A DNA stretch of 64,000 bases from Knufia peltigerae (GCA_030247855.1 JAPDRN010000014.1:310001-374000), one strand, 5' to 3'; numbered from the stretch's first letter, positions 22,901 to 32,328 are shown. Translations and numbers: made by a program. The notes: a model not told the origin generated them from the letters alone.

Positions 22901-23437
22901 GAGGTCAGTTTGTATCTTTCCCATGTAAACTTTTGAAGTTCTTGATGATCTCCTCAAAGCAGATGAACCGTGATTTGGAGCTGCGCTTTTGAGCTGTTGT
23001 AAATCTGCAAGTCCAAAGGTGTCATCGTCGGAATCGTAGTCAAACTCGAAATCGTCGTCACACGCGTCTTCGACCGAGGTTTCAAGGCTGTTTGCCAGCT
23101 CACCCTCTTCAAGGGCAAGTGTCAATCGTTGACTAACTTCTAGAAGGATCTGAGAGAGAGATTTGCCTTGCGTCTCGGCTCCAACACTCTGTAATGTTTG
23201 GGGTATGACTGGATCAGTGAGGTCATCATCGGTGAAAAGCATGAACGAGTTGTCGTGAGGATAGTCATCAAGGTTAGTGGCGCAGGCTTGGATGCTCACT
23301 CTCGAGATCGGATATGACCCTGGGCAGCAGTAGATGAAACTCACAACACCTTCATCCGGTGTATGCACTCCCTCGATATGCCCTATCGAAGGAACACTGG
23401 CTGCGGCCAGTTCCTGGAGGAACTTCCGCCGACCCAT
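19931..23437 (-). CDS. PARP-type ADP-ribosyltransferase fused to a ubiquitin-conjugating (E2) domain
   Basis: Single uninterrupted frame of 1168 residues from ATG 23437. Residues 1-150 end in a strongly acidic stretch. Residues 395-423 hold a cysteine cluster (C395, C399, C402, C418, C423) in a PARP6/8-like context (LKPYVCSKPLCLYQYMNL, then GFGPSLEWEI). The ADP-ribosyltransferase core lies about 700-860: H730 in FAWHGSRLANW, Y761 in SYGNGVYLSP, and a probable third residue Y817 in SSPHYVISK, the H-Y-Y pattern of mono-ADP-ribosyltransferases. Residues about 985-1145 form a UBC fold with active cysteine C1092 in GGAMCMEVLTNNGW and the FPFSPPFIR loop. PARP-UBC fusions are, to my knowledge, known in fungal PARP6/16-like proteins. 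It probably couples ADP-ribosylation and ubiquitylation; substrate unknown. Confidence 0.9.
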   Translation of the reverse strand: MGRRKFLQELAAASVPSIGHIEGVHTPDEGVVSFIYCCPGSYPISRVSIQACATNLDDYPHDNSFMLFTDDDLTDPVIPQTLQSVGAETQGKSLSQILLEVSQRLTLALEEGELANSLETSVEDACDDDFEFDYDSDDDTFGLADLQQLKSAAPNHGSSALRRSSRTSKVYMGKIQTDLKALKDSGFRVGIFGDLASLEIISASIRVSKLGLSDEAMQAWGLRRRQYLILLIQYAAGYYEARHIADLDDFVGRVDMQVGLCENYKPTLEDAHALFSGSMTSKENRPADSCKPWEPLFIGKPLIQLLKERFFNIVKARHLYNLSWLGAEKMVEARAVCTNETSIESLKDYQCDDNALNGTQLPTIVMADHMAEVPLEKASLPLIAMQFVLRHFVRCTEFCLVCHSRVDNSFEALKPYVCSKPLCLYQYMNLGFGPSLEWEIRSQPYVVDLLVSFCYIAASAGRVKELPLGLNLMVPLLPDDPAHAPPPATATTQPALPQSDKNGSPPARSEKPFGCTWHVTEQRLDNVDQDIVLSQTLKPGDWIVTITQGRGTLAHHRVREIMPHSVDLEQAVFVDPNEADRASQGGSGKSVKVDCYIYDRSLDDLTQTQQQQAIVTLLSTLPRVGEMFTRLKSYRDASLESWQRISKSSLTLLRWVVASNRSCILRVGGSQNDKCDIGSAGTEDLVGGMEGYIQFRFAQGAPDKEQRFNDAVQSQSRPAGSQYPTLFAWHGSRLANWHSIVRQGLRFDEVAHGRSYGNGVYLSPRAEISLGYSQTALRSVGTSHHEWKPSMLKISNALSLNEVVNDPRMFVSSSPHYVISKLDWIQTRYLFVEASGPPATSAGGAIKVKTVDCKEVYEQDPTYQAFGVKGLPITIPLAAISKSRRSYDAVQVARTESGKRSKSVVNTDQATAERQEDDAESVISDALDLAFLAQDIDGKHETKSSETADVTLAQAVDMLAGTDFKPGTLDVSDIKLLGLPQDATSSSIKALMRCLQEALSVQDKTPLATLGWYIDRNMVSNMYQWLVELHSFPSTLPLAKDMKASGLTSIVLEMRFSNQFPFSPPFIRVVKPRLLSFAQGGGGNVTDGGAMCMEVLTNNGWTVAQNIESLLLQVRMSICDEERPARLATLRKGQHNTYAIGEAIQAYIRACRNHGWTVPIGFDKIQQE

Positions 23438-24729
23438 TGCAATCTTTTGAATCTTCCTGAATCAAATCTGGCGTGATGGGTGACGTTATTTTGAACGAGA
23501 GATGAAATTTCGGCGCAAGGAAAAGGCAGGGCGCGGCTGTATCAGCACGGAAAAGGGATTGTCGTGGAGAAATCACGAATGCGAAGTTGAAACTGGTGCT
23601 TGAAGGTGTAGAGGGGCTTTGGATGGAAAGGAAGTTGAAGACGAGTGGGATAGGAAAGAACTGGAAATATACGATAGGGAAGACTCGAGGGAATGGCAGC
23701 GAAAGTGAATGACTGCGAGATACCTCCAAGGGAACGAAGAGTAAAAAGGCTTTCAAAGTCCAAGGATCTGAATGAACGGTGAATAAAGGCGAAGGAGGGT
23801 TTTTTTAGATCTCACAATGCAATTCTGATGCTGCTGCTAGTAATCGCAGGGATTGCACTCTTCCTACTTAGTACCTGCAAAAAGGTACGAGGACAAGGAT
23901 ACGCTTGTCGCAACAACGCGGAATGAACGAGGAACATTGCTCCATACGCTCATCTGTCACTGTTACTGTTTAAGGTAGAGAAGACGCCAGTGGTCTCAAA
24001 ACCACAGCCTTAACAAAGATCGTTGAGTTGATTGTCTCCAATGAGGAATAGTAAAATCAGAATCCAGATTAATTAATTCACTAAGAATACCTGAAATACC
24101 CATCAATCGGATAACATTCCTCAACAGGTCGTTACTGCCTGCTGTCAGTGAAAATACTCCGTATTAAGTGGTCATCGCCTAATTGAAGAGTTTATTATGG
24201 GCACTCGCCCCTAATCTTTTTGGCTCTCTGCCATTCCGAACAACCTCTATTGGCAACCTGCTCTATTAGCCTTGGCAGCCCTAACTGAATCCCCTTGTCA
24301 GCAATGAGGCCATGCAGACCATCGATACTTTGGCCATTGAAGAGGGATAGATGCTTCAAATGCGAGCCCATCCTTTTCTACACGCAGGACTCAGTGGAAT
24401 TTCCGCAGAGGGGAGCTCCTGAGTCGAGCTGAGAGTGGTTCACGAGGCACAACGATCGCAACATGCTCCCTGCGCGGGTCACACCTCCAGCAATCTGCTT
24501 TCTTCTTGTCCTGCCCAGCCACTTAGCCCGGATCCATCATGCCCTAACTCAAGTCCTGTTTCTCCGCATAGGACTTTCATAGCCATTCTCCATTGTGCTG
24601 GACAACTCAGTGAGTGATCTGTCAAGGTGGTAGAATATTCCGGGGGATAGTCGGAAAGGTAGGCGTAGGAAAAGGCTCACTCTGGGAGGAGCGGATATAA
24701 TATATACCTGAGCGCAGGAGTTTTCTTTT
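23438..24729. other. intergenic, promoter of PARP-E2 gene
   Basis: About 1.3 kb with the PARP-E2 promoter and the 3' flank of the Zn2Cys6 gene. Minus-strand frames near 23,352-23,763 are pyrimidine-rich leader sequence, not proteins I recognise. Confidence 0.55.
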
Positions 24730-26747
24730 TCAAGCCGGTTGGGTGAGCATACCCGCCCAGAGAAGAGTGTGGCCATCGACCACGAACTGGGCCGGAACAG
24801 GATTGGATGCCTTACAAGACCGTCAGAAACCCCCGAGTATTCACATGCTGCTTCCAACACTTACCATTGAAAGCAAGGTGGCTTGGCCGATATTCATATG
24901 TCTCCCGATCCATGCAAGGCATTTCGACATGTGTGCCTGTACGGGCGCTGGCACCACCGACACCTTTGTGGCCACATACAGTGGGTGCATAAGTAATAAG
25001 CCGCCAAACGGTCGCCCAGGCTCTTGGAATTCTCGAGGGCCCGATATAACACTTTTTGGATCCCTCAATAAGAGATATGGAATGGATGAAAGCATTTTTC
25101 CTGTCAGTTTCTGAGCTTCGGCATGCTCTTCTTTGTGTGTATCTCCGTCGTGCAGCAACAACGAACATCGAACAATAAACTCGAGTGCGATCAGACGAGC
25201 TTTGTAACACGTATTCCACACAGCAGCCACGTAGGCTATGAAAGTCAGTTTCCCTCCCTGAGTAACTGGGTGTCGGAGGATCTGCTTACGATCAAAATAG
25301 CCGTCAACCGGTCCAGGCCAAAATATAGAATCATCCGATACATCATCGCAGCAGCTCCAAAAGCCGATTGATGTTGGCTTCCATTCTCTCAGTTGGCTGT
25401 CCTGCCATCTCGAGAGATCTGCATTTATGTCAAGTGCAGCGGCTTTAAGAAATTGGATGTCATCGCAGTGGGTCAAAGTGCACGTAACGAGGGCCTCGAT
25501 TCTCGATATAAGTGGCCGCATTTTGACAAAGATGGAATCGAGACTTTGAACAAAAGGACTCAATGCTGGGGCACCGAGGATACCCTGGAGGGCTTCAGGT
25601 TGCTACGGCTTGATGAGCAAGTAAGCATCCACGGAAAGGACTTACCTACCTTTGTAGGAACGCCTATCAATTGTGGATCCGCAACTTGAAATACTTTCAC
25701 TCCGTTGACCAAATCCAGTCGAGATTCTCCAGTACTCAAAATTGCCGATACACCTCTGATATGGGCTCCATGTTTACCATGATCAGATTCTGTGGCGGAG
25801 ATCATCTGTAGAGCAGACACGGTCAGCGGTATGAGCCGTCCCGGATATCTTTCGAGATCTCACAAGATCGTCAGGGCCACAACATACCTCGTACAAGCCA
25901 AGAAGCACAGCAGTCATAAATGATTCAATCGTTGATGACGTTGAGGGATTTGAAATAGTTCTCTGGAAGGAATGTAGGAGCCGAGAATAGAGTAATCGCG
26001 TCCTTTCCAGAAGAGATGGACTGTTCGACTTTTTGCCCAAGTTTGCTAGTGCCACAATCTTAGCAGCCTGTGAAACTTCAGACTGGGGCCCCGCATGAAA
26101 TAGCAGAGTCTGCAGCCCATCGAGGTATCCTCTGGATAGAGATCGATCGGCCGAAGAAACGCAGTAGTCTACGAAGAAGGTCTGAAGTGCATGCTTGTCA
26201 ATCTGCTCTTCGTCGTATTGTGAGTCTGGTGAGATGGCGTCCGAGGCCTCACTAGGATTCTTTGTACTGTCGGAACTATTGTACTGCTCCTCGGAGGTTG
26301 CAACAGAACCCGCCTGATATTGGTAAGAGCCCTCGTATGGCCGAAAGATGAGGTCTGCATCATCCTTGTATCCCGAACAGTGAAGTCCCGCTTGTTTGCA
26401 TCGTTCACACACCTGTATGAGACTGTTAACAACACAAGAGACATCGAAGAGTATGAAATAAATAATACGCCCAAATTCCGGCGCTGCGGTTGGCCTCGAA
26501 CCAGGAGCTTCAAGGGAGCGAAGAGCCACCTACGCCGCCACGATCCTACGATCTTCCAATTTTCCGCACAGAGCACGAAAACGAGGAAGAGAGAGGAGAT
26601 CTGATGAACTTACTGGCCGAGCCTCGTCACACTACCAGATCCAAAAACTTTAGCATGAACTCCCCTCACAGCACGAGTCAGGCAACCAACCTTTTTGCGT
26701 CGTCGCTTGCAGGTTTCACAACCTCGCGAAACCCCATTATTGACCAT
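24730..26747 (-). CDS. Zn2Cys6 fungal-specific transcription factor with an 18-base microexon
   Basis: Binuclear zinc cluster regulator in six exons: 26747-26691, 26631-26614, 26412-25888, 25805-25650, 25584-24865 and 24810-24730. Exon 1 encodes MVNNGVSRGCETCKRRRKK. The second exon is only 18 bases and encodes CDEARP. Exon 3 starts VCERCKQAGLHC. Joined, they give the exact spacing C-x2-C-x6-C-x5-C-x2-C-x6-C. The rest is the usual helical fungal TF domain (FFVDYCVSSADRSL, FMTAVLLGLYE, GAHIRGVSAIL, RPLISRIEALV), and the last exon supplies a typical ending, HTLLWAGMLTQPA. It is divergent from the NmrA-like gene and shares a promoter with repeated palindromic motifs, so it is the likely regulator of the local gene group. 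Confidence 0.87.
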
Positions 26748-26975
26748 ATCTCCGCCGAATCAGGTCAGAGGGGATCGTCCTACCGAATCTGGAGAGTGGA
26801 GTATTGAAAATGCTGGAAAGCGTGGTGTGAAGGTCAGGAATCAAAAGGTCCAGACGATCGCGCACAGCTATGCGTGGCAATGCAGGACCGCGGGGCTGTA
26901 GGGCGTCGGATCAGGAGAACAGTGAGCTTAGGCAACGAACGTACACCTTGCAAGATGCAAATACCACGGCCATTC

Positions 26976-27215
26976 TAGGCTAGCTTACCGCACTGTTGAG
27001 ACTATCGTGCAATATTGCATGGCTGATAAATGTTTGATGATAAAAACCCGTCTTCGCCGCCCCAGATACCTGGATCAACCGCCAGGCCTGTTTAGGGAAG
27101 GCTGTCATTTTATTTCGTTTTAGGTTAGCTTAGCGCGTTGAAGCACTAAATACTCTTTAGGTTAGCTTACCGCCGCTGGGAAGTACTAGACAACTTTTGA
27201 TTAGCTTTGCGCGCG
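26976..27215 (+). promoter_or_regulatory. four copies of a near-palindromic motif in the divergent TF/NmrA promoter
   Basis: Four copies of a sequence related to TTTAGGTTAGCTTACCGC. Core positions are 26978-26989 (GGCTAGCTTACC), 27123-27134 (GGTTAGCTTAGC), 27160-27171 (GGTTAGCTTACC) and 27199-27210 (GATTAGCTTTGC). The core is an imperfect palindrome centred on AGCT. The last three are spaced 37 and 39 bases and also share flanking bases, so they look like a degenerate tandem repeat. The same motif recurs once at 30756-30779 and I found no other copy in the window. Best reading: operator of a pathway-specific regulator; a short dispersed repeat is the alternative. Confidence 0.65.
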
Positions 27216-27311
27216 AGCATGAGATATGATTGGCTCTATTTTGAGGAATGAATACGTCTTGAATATGGAGATACGAACACTCCGTACTTGGGCTTCAATT
27301 TTTGATACCTC

Positions 27312-27353
27312 CTTTCGCCTTTCGCCTTTCGCCTTTCGCCTTTCGCCTTTCGC
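27312..27353. repeat. heptanucleotide tandem repeat (CTTTCGC x6)
   Basis: Six perfect tandem copies of CTTTCGC about 320 bases upstream of the NmrA-like start. No spacers, so it is a minisatellite and not a CRISPR array. Confidence 0.9.
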
Positions 27354-27673
27354 CTTCAACATGCAATGATTTCGGCTTCGGGCCTATCGTCGCTTTTAAA
27401 CTCCTTTCTCCGAACCATATGACTATGGAATCATTGTCATGGATCCCGACGGATTTGATCAACACTGTAGTATTGGTTCCAAAGGGGGGCGAATTGAAAG
27501 GAAGGCAACCGTATCTGCCATGGCTATAAATACATTCAGCCTCGCCTTCATGACCATTTTCTCTTTTTACCGAACAGACCATCGATCACCATTTTACACT
27601 TGTCCAGCAGAACTCACTGAATCTTCTTGGCTTTGGTGACTCTTCGTACCAACATATCTTCACTGCCACAAAA

Positions 27674-28642
27674 ATGGCCAACCACATTCAGAACATCGCC
27701 ATAGTCGGAGCAGGTGGTAGTCTTGGAAGCGAGATACTGGCAGCAATTTTGGCCGAGGCACCCTCTATCGGTTTCAAGGTCAAAATCATCACCCGACCAG
27801 GCTCAAGCATCCTCACATCCACCCACGCAAACAACCCACGCGTCAGTTTCGCGGTCGGCAACTATGGCGACCACTCCTTCCTTTTGGAGGCACTTGCCGG
27901 CCAGGAGGCACTCGTTATCGCCCTGGGGTTCGCGGTGTGTCATCAGTACCAACCTCTGCTCATCAACGCCGCCGCGGAAGCCAAGGTGCAATACGTCTTG
28001 CCGACGGAATTTGGCAGTGACACCACCAACCCCAAGATCATCGAGCATCACCCTTCGGCCGACAAAAAGGCTGCCGCCAGAAAATTGGTGGAGGATCTCG
28101 GTGTCAGCAGCTGGATCGCCATAATGTGCAGTTCGTGGTACGACTGGAACACCAAAGGCGGATACTTTGGCATCAACGTCAAAGCGAAAAAGGCCGTCCT
28201 TTTCGACGACGGCGAGCAAAAGACCAATCTGAGCACGCTTCCTTTTGCGGCACTCGCCACGGCGAAGGTCCTCAGTCTGCCAAAGACGGCCCCCGAGGGA
28301 AATGGACCGTACTTGGAGTCGTACAGAAACAGGCCCGTCTTTGTCAGTTGCTTCCGTGTCAACCAAAAGGACATGCTGGCGTCGATTCAAAAGGTCGTCG
28401 GAGCGGATGGGTGGGAAATCAGCTACAAGCCAACCCAGACTCACTACCTCGAGGGTAAAGAGCGGCTCGCAAAGGGTGACTTCATGGGGGTCATGAATTT
28501 ACTCGGTGCCAGCCAATTCATGGAGGGTGTAGGCACTTCGTTCAGTGGTCCCCAGGCAAACGAAGCCCTAGGTTTGCCTGTGGTAGATTTTGATGCTACA
28601 AACAAGCAAATTGTTGAGGAGATCATGGCTGGTGATAAATGA
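27674..28642 (+). CDS. NmrA-like / isoflavone-reductase-family NAD(P)-binding protein
   Basis: Atypical short-chain dehydrogenase of the NmrA/isoflavone reductase family, 322 residues in one exon. Visible features: Rossmann motif VGAGGSLGSEIL at residues 11-22, strand KVKIITRPGS, the LINAAAEAKVQYVLPTEFGSD segment typical of plant-like isoflavone and phenylcoumaran benzylic ether reductases, and the SSWYDWNT region in the substrate part. Fungal members act either as aromatic reductases in secondary or catabolic pathways, or as redox sensors. It is divergent from a Zn2Cys6 regulator across a promoter with four palindromic motif copies and convergent with a berberine-bridge-type oxidase, which favours an enzymatic role in a small pathway. 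Confidence 0.87.
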   Translation: MANHIQNIAIVGAGGSLGSEILAAILAEAPSIGFKVKIITRPGSSILTSTHANNPRVSFAVGNYGDHSFLLEALAGQEALVIALGFAVCHQYQPLLINAAAEAKVQYVLPTEFGSDTTNPKIIEHHPSADKKAAARKLVEDLGVSSWIAIMCSSWYDWNTKGGYFGINVKAKKAVLFDDGEQKTNLSTLPFAALATAKVLSLPKTAPEGNGPYLESYRNRPVFVSCFRVNQKDMLASIQKVVGADGWEISYKPTQTHYLEGKERLAKGDFMGVMNLLGASQFMEGVGTSFSGPQANEALGLPVVDFDATNKQIVEEIMAGDK

Positions 28643-29076
28643 TTGAGACGAGATGTATGTAAGGAGTTCAATCATAAGTCTAGAAGCCCCAAGTACCACG
28701 ATTATACCTAAATTCTCCTCAACAAAAACCACCTTGATCGGACCTATCACGTCAAATTGTACCCTTTTCTCGAGTGACTTAGGGGCTAGGCGTATCCTTG
28801 GAAATTTAGCTGCTTGATGGACTGACCGGGAGTCTTCTACCGTTTTCTGTGATTAATAAAAGCATTATAAGTCAATCTTCCAGGATACAAAAGATCATAC
28901 TCAACGGGTCAGGATAAGTGTAAAAGAATCCAGGGGCTGTCTTGCCTTGGAGCCTCGAGACTGCTTTTTTCGTTCACTGCTGTCTTGGTATGCGAGGTGG
29001 TGGAGACACAATGATGAAATTGAGAGGGTCTTGCTGTCTCATCCGTCTCCATTCTATCTTTCACTACCTAGGTGTT
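28643..29076. other. convergent 3' intergenic region
   Basis: Terminator region shared by the convergent NmrA-like gene and FAD oxidase gene. No gene seen. Confidence 0.6.
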
Positions 29077-30435
29077 TCATGCCTCAAGTTGAATATACTC
29101 TTCTGTCAGACCCATGAACCCATGAAACCTGCGCGTAGGGTCGTACTTGCGCCGGATGGCCGCGAGACGCTTGAAGTTCTCTGGCGCCATGAACCTCGCG
29201 GGCCTCCGCAGGAGGTTTTCATCCGACAATTGCGAGCCCACTCCGATATCTGCCACGGAGGCAATGCCCTCGGTGATGATTTTGGCCCATTTCTCGTGCT
29301 CCGCCGTATCCCTGTAGAACGCGAAATAGGTGATGTACACTTTTCCTTCCAGAGAGAAAGCCATGTCGGGTAACTTGTGGTCTTTGCGGTTCCAGTAAAG
29401 CAAATATAGGTGAGAAGGTGCAGGACCCAAGGCTGCGATCATCTCATGCAATTGCGGCAGTATGGTACGAACTGGTGCGTCCATCCACGTGTTGTCGGCC
29501 ACAATTTCGGGGTGGCCAACTTCGAGGATACCGGCTACCGTGTCCAATAGGACAGCGAGATCCACGTCACGAAAGAGATCTGCCTTCAACGCTTTCGACA
29601 AGATTGGCAGGCGATGTACAGTATCCAATGCTGAACGCGCCTCGGCGCGGGTCGCTGCCAGAGTGTCCGCGCGCACAAGTGCACTCAGCCCGGGAAACCC
29701 TTGTTGGTCATGGCCGATAAACATGGACACTTCGAGATGGCGAGGGAAGGAGTCTTGGGCGTCGTCGAGAGACGATATCAATTCGTCCAAGTGATCTATC
29801 GGAAGCCAGAAGCAGCTGTTCATGATGGCTCTTGGTAGCGGGTGACACCGAAGATGGAATCGGGTGACGACGCCGAAGAATCCGTGTCCGGCGCCTCGTG
29901 CTGCCCAGTACAAGTCGGAGTGCTCTTTTTCATCGGCGTGGACCAACGTCCCATCTGGGAGGACCACGTCAATGGCAAGTACATTCTCACAGCCCATACC
30001 GTAGAGTCGAGAGTTCCAGCCAAACCCGCCCTGAAGAAGATAGCCTCCGAGGCCGACAGTAGGACAATGGCCGCCTGGGAACATGTAGCCGTGGTCCTTG
30101 AGCTTTTCATTCAAGCTGCCGCCAAAAGTCCCAGGGCCAGCAGTGGCGGTTCCAGTATCAGGATCAATAGTGATTTGGTTCAGTCGCGACACATCAATCA
30201 GCATGCCTCCATCCCTCAGAAAATTGGCAGTCCAGGAATGGCCACCTGAACGAATGCCGATCTTCATGCGCTTTTGCCAGGCATGCTTGACCGCAGAAAT
30301 GACATCTCCCTCGGTCATCGGCTGCACAATGACGTCCGGGTAGCGTTCAGGCTTGTGTCCATTCCACACTACTCCATTCCTGACGGCTTCGTACTCGGGG
30401 CCCCCTTTTACGAAGGTTGCGCAGCTCAACTCCAT
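29077..30435 (-). CDS. Berberine-bridge-type FAD-linked oxidase (likely bicovalent FAD)
   Basis: PCMH-type flavoprotein oxidase with a BBE C-terminal segment, 452 residues from ATG 30435. The FAD domain shows RSGGHSWTANF, with H66 at the 8-alpha-histidyl position. It also shows GGHCPTVGLGGY, with C124 at the 6-S-cysteinyl position, so bicovalent flavin attachment is predicted. Downstream come GFGWNSRLYGMGCENVLAID and DLYWAARGAG, both standard. The C-terminus ends with the YDPTRRFHGFMG variant of the usual YDP-N-F motif. No signal peptide is seen from this start; the longer TTG-initiated frame to 30516 lacks a normal start, and an upstream exon cannot be excluded. It is divergent from a Dabb-domain gene; the shared promoter holds the same motif as the TF/NmrA promoter. 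Confidence 0.87.
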   Translation of the reverse strand: MELSCATFVKGGPEYEAVRNGVVWNGHKPERYPDVIVQPMTEGDVISAVKHAWQKRMKIGIRSGGHSWTANFLRDGGMLIDVSRLNQITIDPDTGTATAGPGTFGGSLNEKLKDHGYMFPGGHCPTVGLGGYLLQGGFGWNSRLYGMGCENVLAIDVVLPDGTLVHADEKEHSDLYWAARGAGHGFFGVVTRFHLRCHPLPRAIMNSCFWLPIDHLDELISSLDDAQDSFPRHLEVSMFIGHDQQGFPGLSALVRADTLAATRAEARSALDTVHRLPILSKALKADLFRDVDLAVLLDTVAGILEVGHPEIVADNTWMDAPVRTILPQLHEMIAALGPAPSHLYLLYWNRKDHKLPDMAFSLEGKVYITYFAFYRDTAEHEKWAKIITEGIASVADIGVGSQLSDENLLRRPARFMAPENFKRLAAIRRKYDPTRRFHGFMGLTEEYIQLEA

Positions 30436-30755
30436 GACTCTCAAGTTGGTAGGCAGCTGATCGGGGTCACCGATATTGGGTTGAAAGACAGGCAGCAGCA
30501 ACAAATAGCGATACAACTCGGGAATTGTGTAAATCTCTTCTGGTCTTTGTCAACGAGTTTGCTTCGGATGACTAGGTCTTTTGCAGAGAGAGCATGTTGA
30601 TTGACAAGCATGATGTTATATAGTGTGTGTGATTCTGGCCTCGGGGTTAGACTTGGATTTGCAAGCGCTTCGACCGAGAAATAAAAACGCAATGTAGCAA
30701 GTATGAATGGGCAATGATGTTGAGCTTCTCAACTGGTCAATACATCGTGACTTAC

Positions 30756-30779
30756 GTTTTAGGTTAGCTTACCGCGCTG
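30756..30779 (+). promoter_or_regulatory. fifth copy of the near-palindromic motif, FAD oxidase/Dabb promoter
   Basis: Matches the upstream set: GTTTTAGGTTAGCTTACCGC followed by GCTG, core 30762-30773. It lies about 320 bases upstream of the oxidase start and about 370 bases upstream of the Dabb start, within their shared divergent promoter. Confidence 0.65.
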
Positions 30780-31146
30780 TGGGGTGCTTTGTTATACTAA
30801 GTTTTAATACGAATGGCCTACCGTCATTTCAAACGAGTAGGGCAAAACACACGTAACGGATATACGTGAGTGCTGCCGTCAATGTCTTCTCTGCCTCGAA
30901 AGCGACCCTTGACGTTCGAGCGACCTTGAATCTGACAAATGTGTCTACCATGGACCCAAACGACTCGGAGGCAGTGTTGCACCGACCCCGTTCTCGAAAA
31001 TATAAGTATCTTGGTGCGTACGAGCGTAGGATCTTGCTGGCTCGAATCCCCCGGGCAGATGCAGTCGTGCTTTGTTTCAACGAGTTTGAATCGTATCGCC
31101 AGTTGAGACTATCCTATATACAACAGGAATACTAGCTTTCATCAAC

Positions 31147-31727
31147 ATGACAGTGTATCACATAGGTAAGTCTTCCTGGTCAATATTTTGCCTTCTTACC
31201 TCGTCCATCATTATCAAGGTCTCCGTACCGCTGAGCCATCTATTCTCCGTGGACACCGAGAGTTGTAGCATTGGGCTAGCATCCATTGTCTGGTTGGATA
31301 CTGACAGTACTCGCGATAGCCCTTTTCAAGTGCAAACCCGATATCGGGCCACAAGAGCTCAGTCGCTTCGCTCAATTCGCCAAAACCATGTTGGGCCAGA
31401 TTCCAGGGATGTTGGCTGTCGAGTTCGGTGAAGCACTGGAATTCACCAAGCCCTTCACGCATGGATTTGATGTCGGGGCTGTAGTGACATTGAGCAAGCC
31501 AGAGGACATTGGAGTGTTTGCAAAGCATCCACTCCACGATGGGTAGGCTACCCTAGACAAGTCCTCCAACATGTTTGATTGTTCACGGCAGCTTCTTCAT
31601 CCGCGAACTGAATGGAAAGGCTGTTTAAATAGATGCAATCATTGTACTGACCAAATTTCCTAGATTGATGAAGCTGCGGGATGAGTTCTTTGAGGAAGAT
31701 ATGTTACTGCTCGACTTCAAGTTTTAA
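31147..31727 (+). CDS. Dabb (stress-responsive A/B barrel) domain protein
   Basis: Small dimeric alpha+beta barrel protein, 101 residues in three exons: 31147-31165, 31320-31542 and 31664-31727. The joined start reads MTVYHIALFKCKPD, the classic Dabb opening. It continues with ELSRFAQFAKTMLGQIPGM, GFDVGAVVTLSKPEDIGVFA, the HPLHDG motif that starts the last helix, and LMKLRDEFFEEDMLLLDFKF at the end. Dabb proteins act as stress proteins or, as with plant olivetolic acid cyclase, as cyclases in aromatic pathways. Its divergent pairing with a berberine-bridge oxidase and the shared promoter motif favour a pathway role, but no polyketide synthase is nearby. The 19-base first exon makes automatic prediction easy to miss. 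Confidence 0.85.
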
Positions 31728-32328
31728 GCGGAGTTGGAGAATATATTCAACCACAAAGAGCATATGATAGTTAGGCTTCCAACAAACAAATTTCCGGATA
31801 TCTGACCCTTCTTTCATGTACAGAGTAGAGTTAAATCGATTGTAAATGAGAGGTTCTCCAAGCCGTTTGCTGGGCTTTGAGCGCATTCCCTAGAGCAATC
31901 TGTAATGGAAAGCTTCCAAAAGTTTGCTTCAGAGATGCAAAAAGAGGGACGTTAAAAGCGGCGTGGCGTTTGTGATTAGACTGCTGAGGGCCGGGAGTTT
32001 TGTCGGAGAAGCCGCCTAAGCCAATTCAATCGAGGGCAACAACTCTTGTCGCATAAGAGACGGACACAGGATGGCGTGTTCGTAGTGAGCAAACAATGAT
32101 ATGAGCACTACCTTCACCATCCTATTACCAGGTAATACAGAAAGGTTGAAGCTATTGCTGTTGCTTATTACCTGTACTCTATTGCAGACAGAGCGGGAGC
32201 CATCGCGGCGCAGAGAGACAGGTTAGAAGGACAATGACATCGACTTGACAATGCTGCTTCATTCACAACGACCTCCAGTCATCTCATAACTTTCCTCGAA
32301 AAAATCACCTCTCCTATTCTCCGAGAAC
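31728..32328. other. intergenic, promoter of COG7-like gene
   Basis: About 0.6 kb without a recognisable gene; a pyrimidine-rich stretch precedes the ATG at 32329. Confidence 0.6.

Noticed and set aside
27312..27353. Regular short repeats as a CRISPR array
   Set aside because: Units are only seven bases and directly adjacent with no spacers, in a eukaryotic genome.
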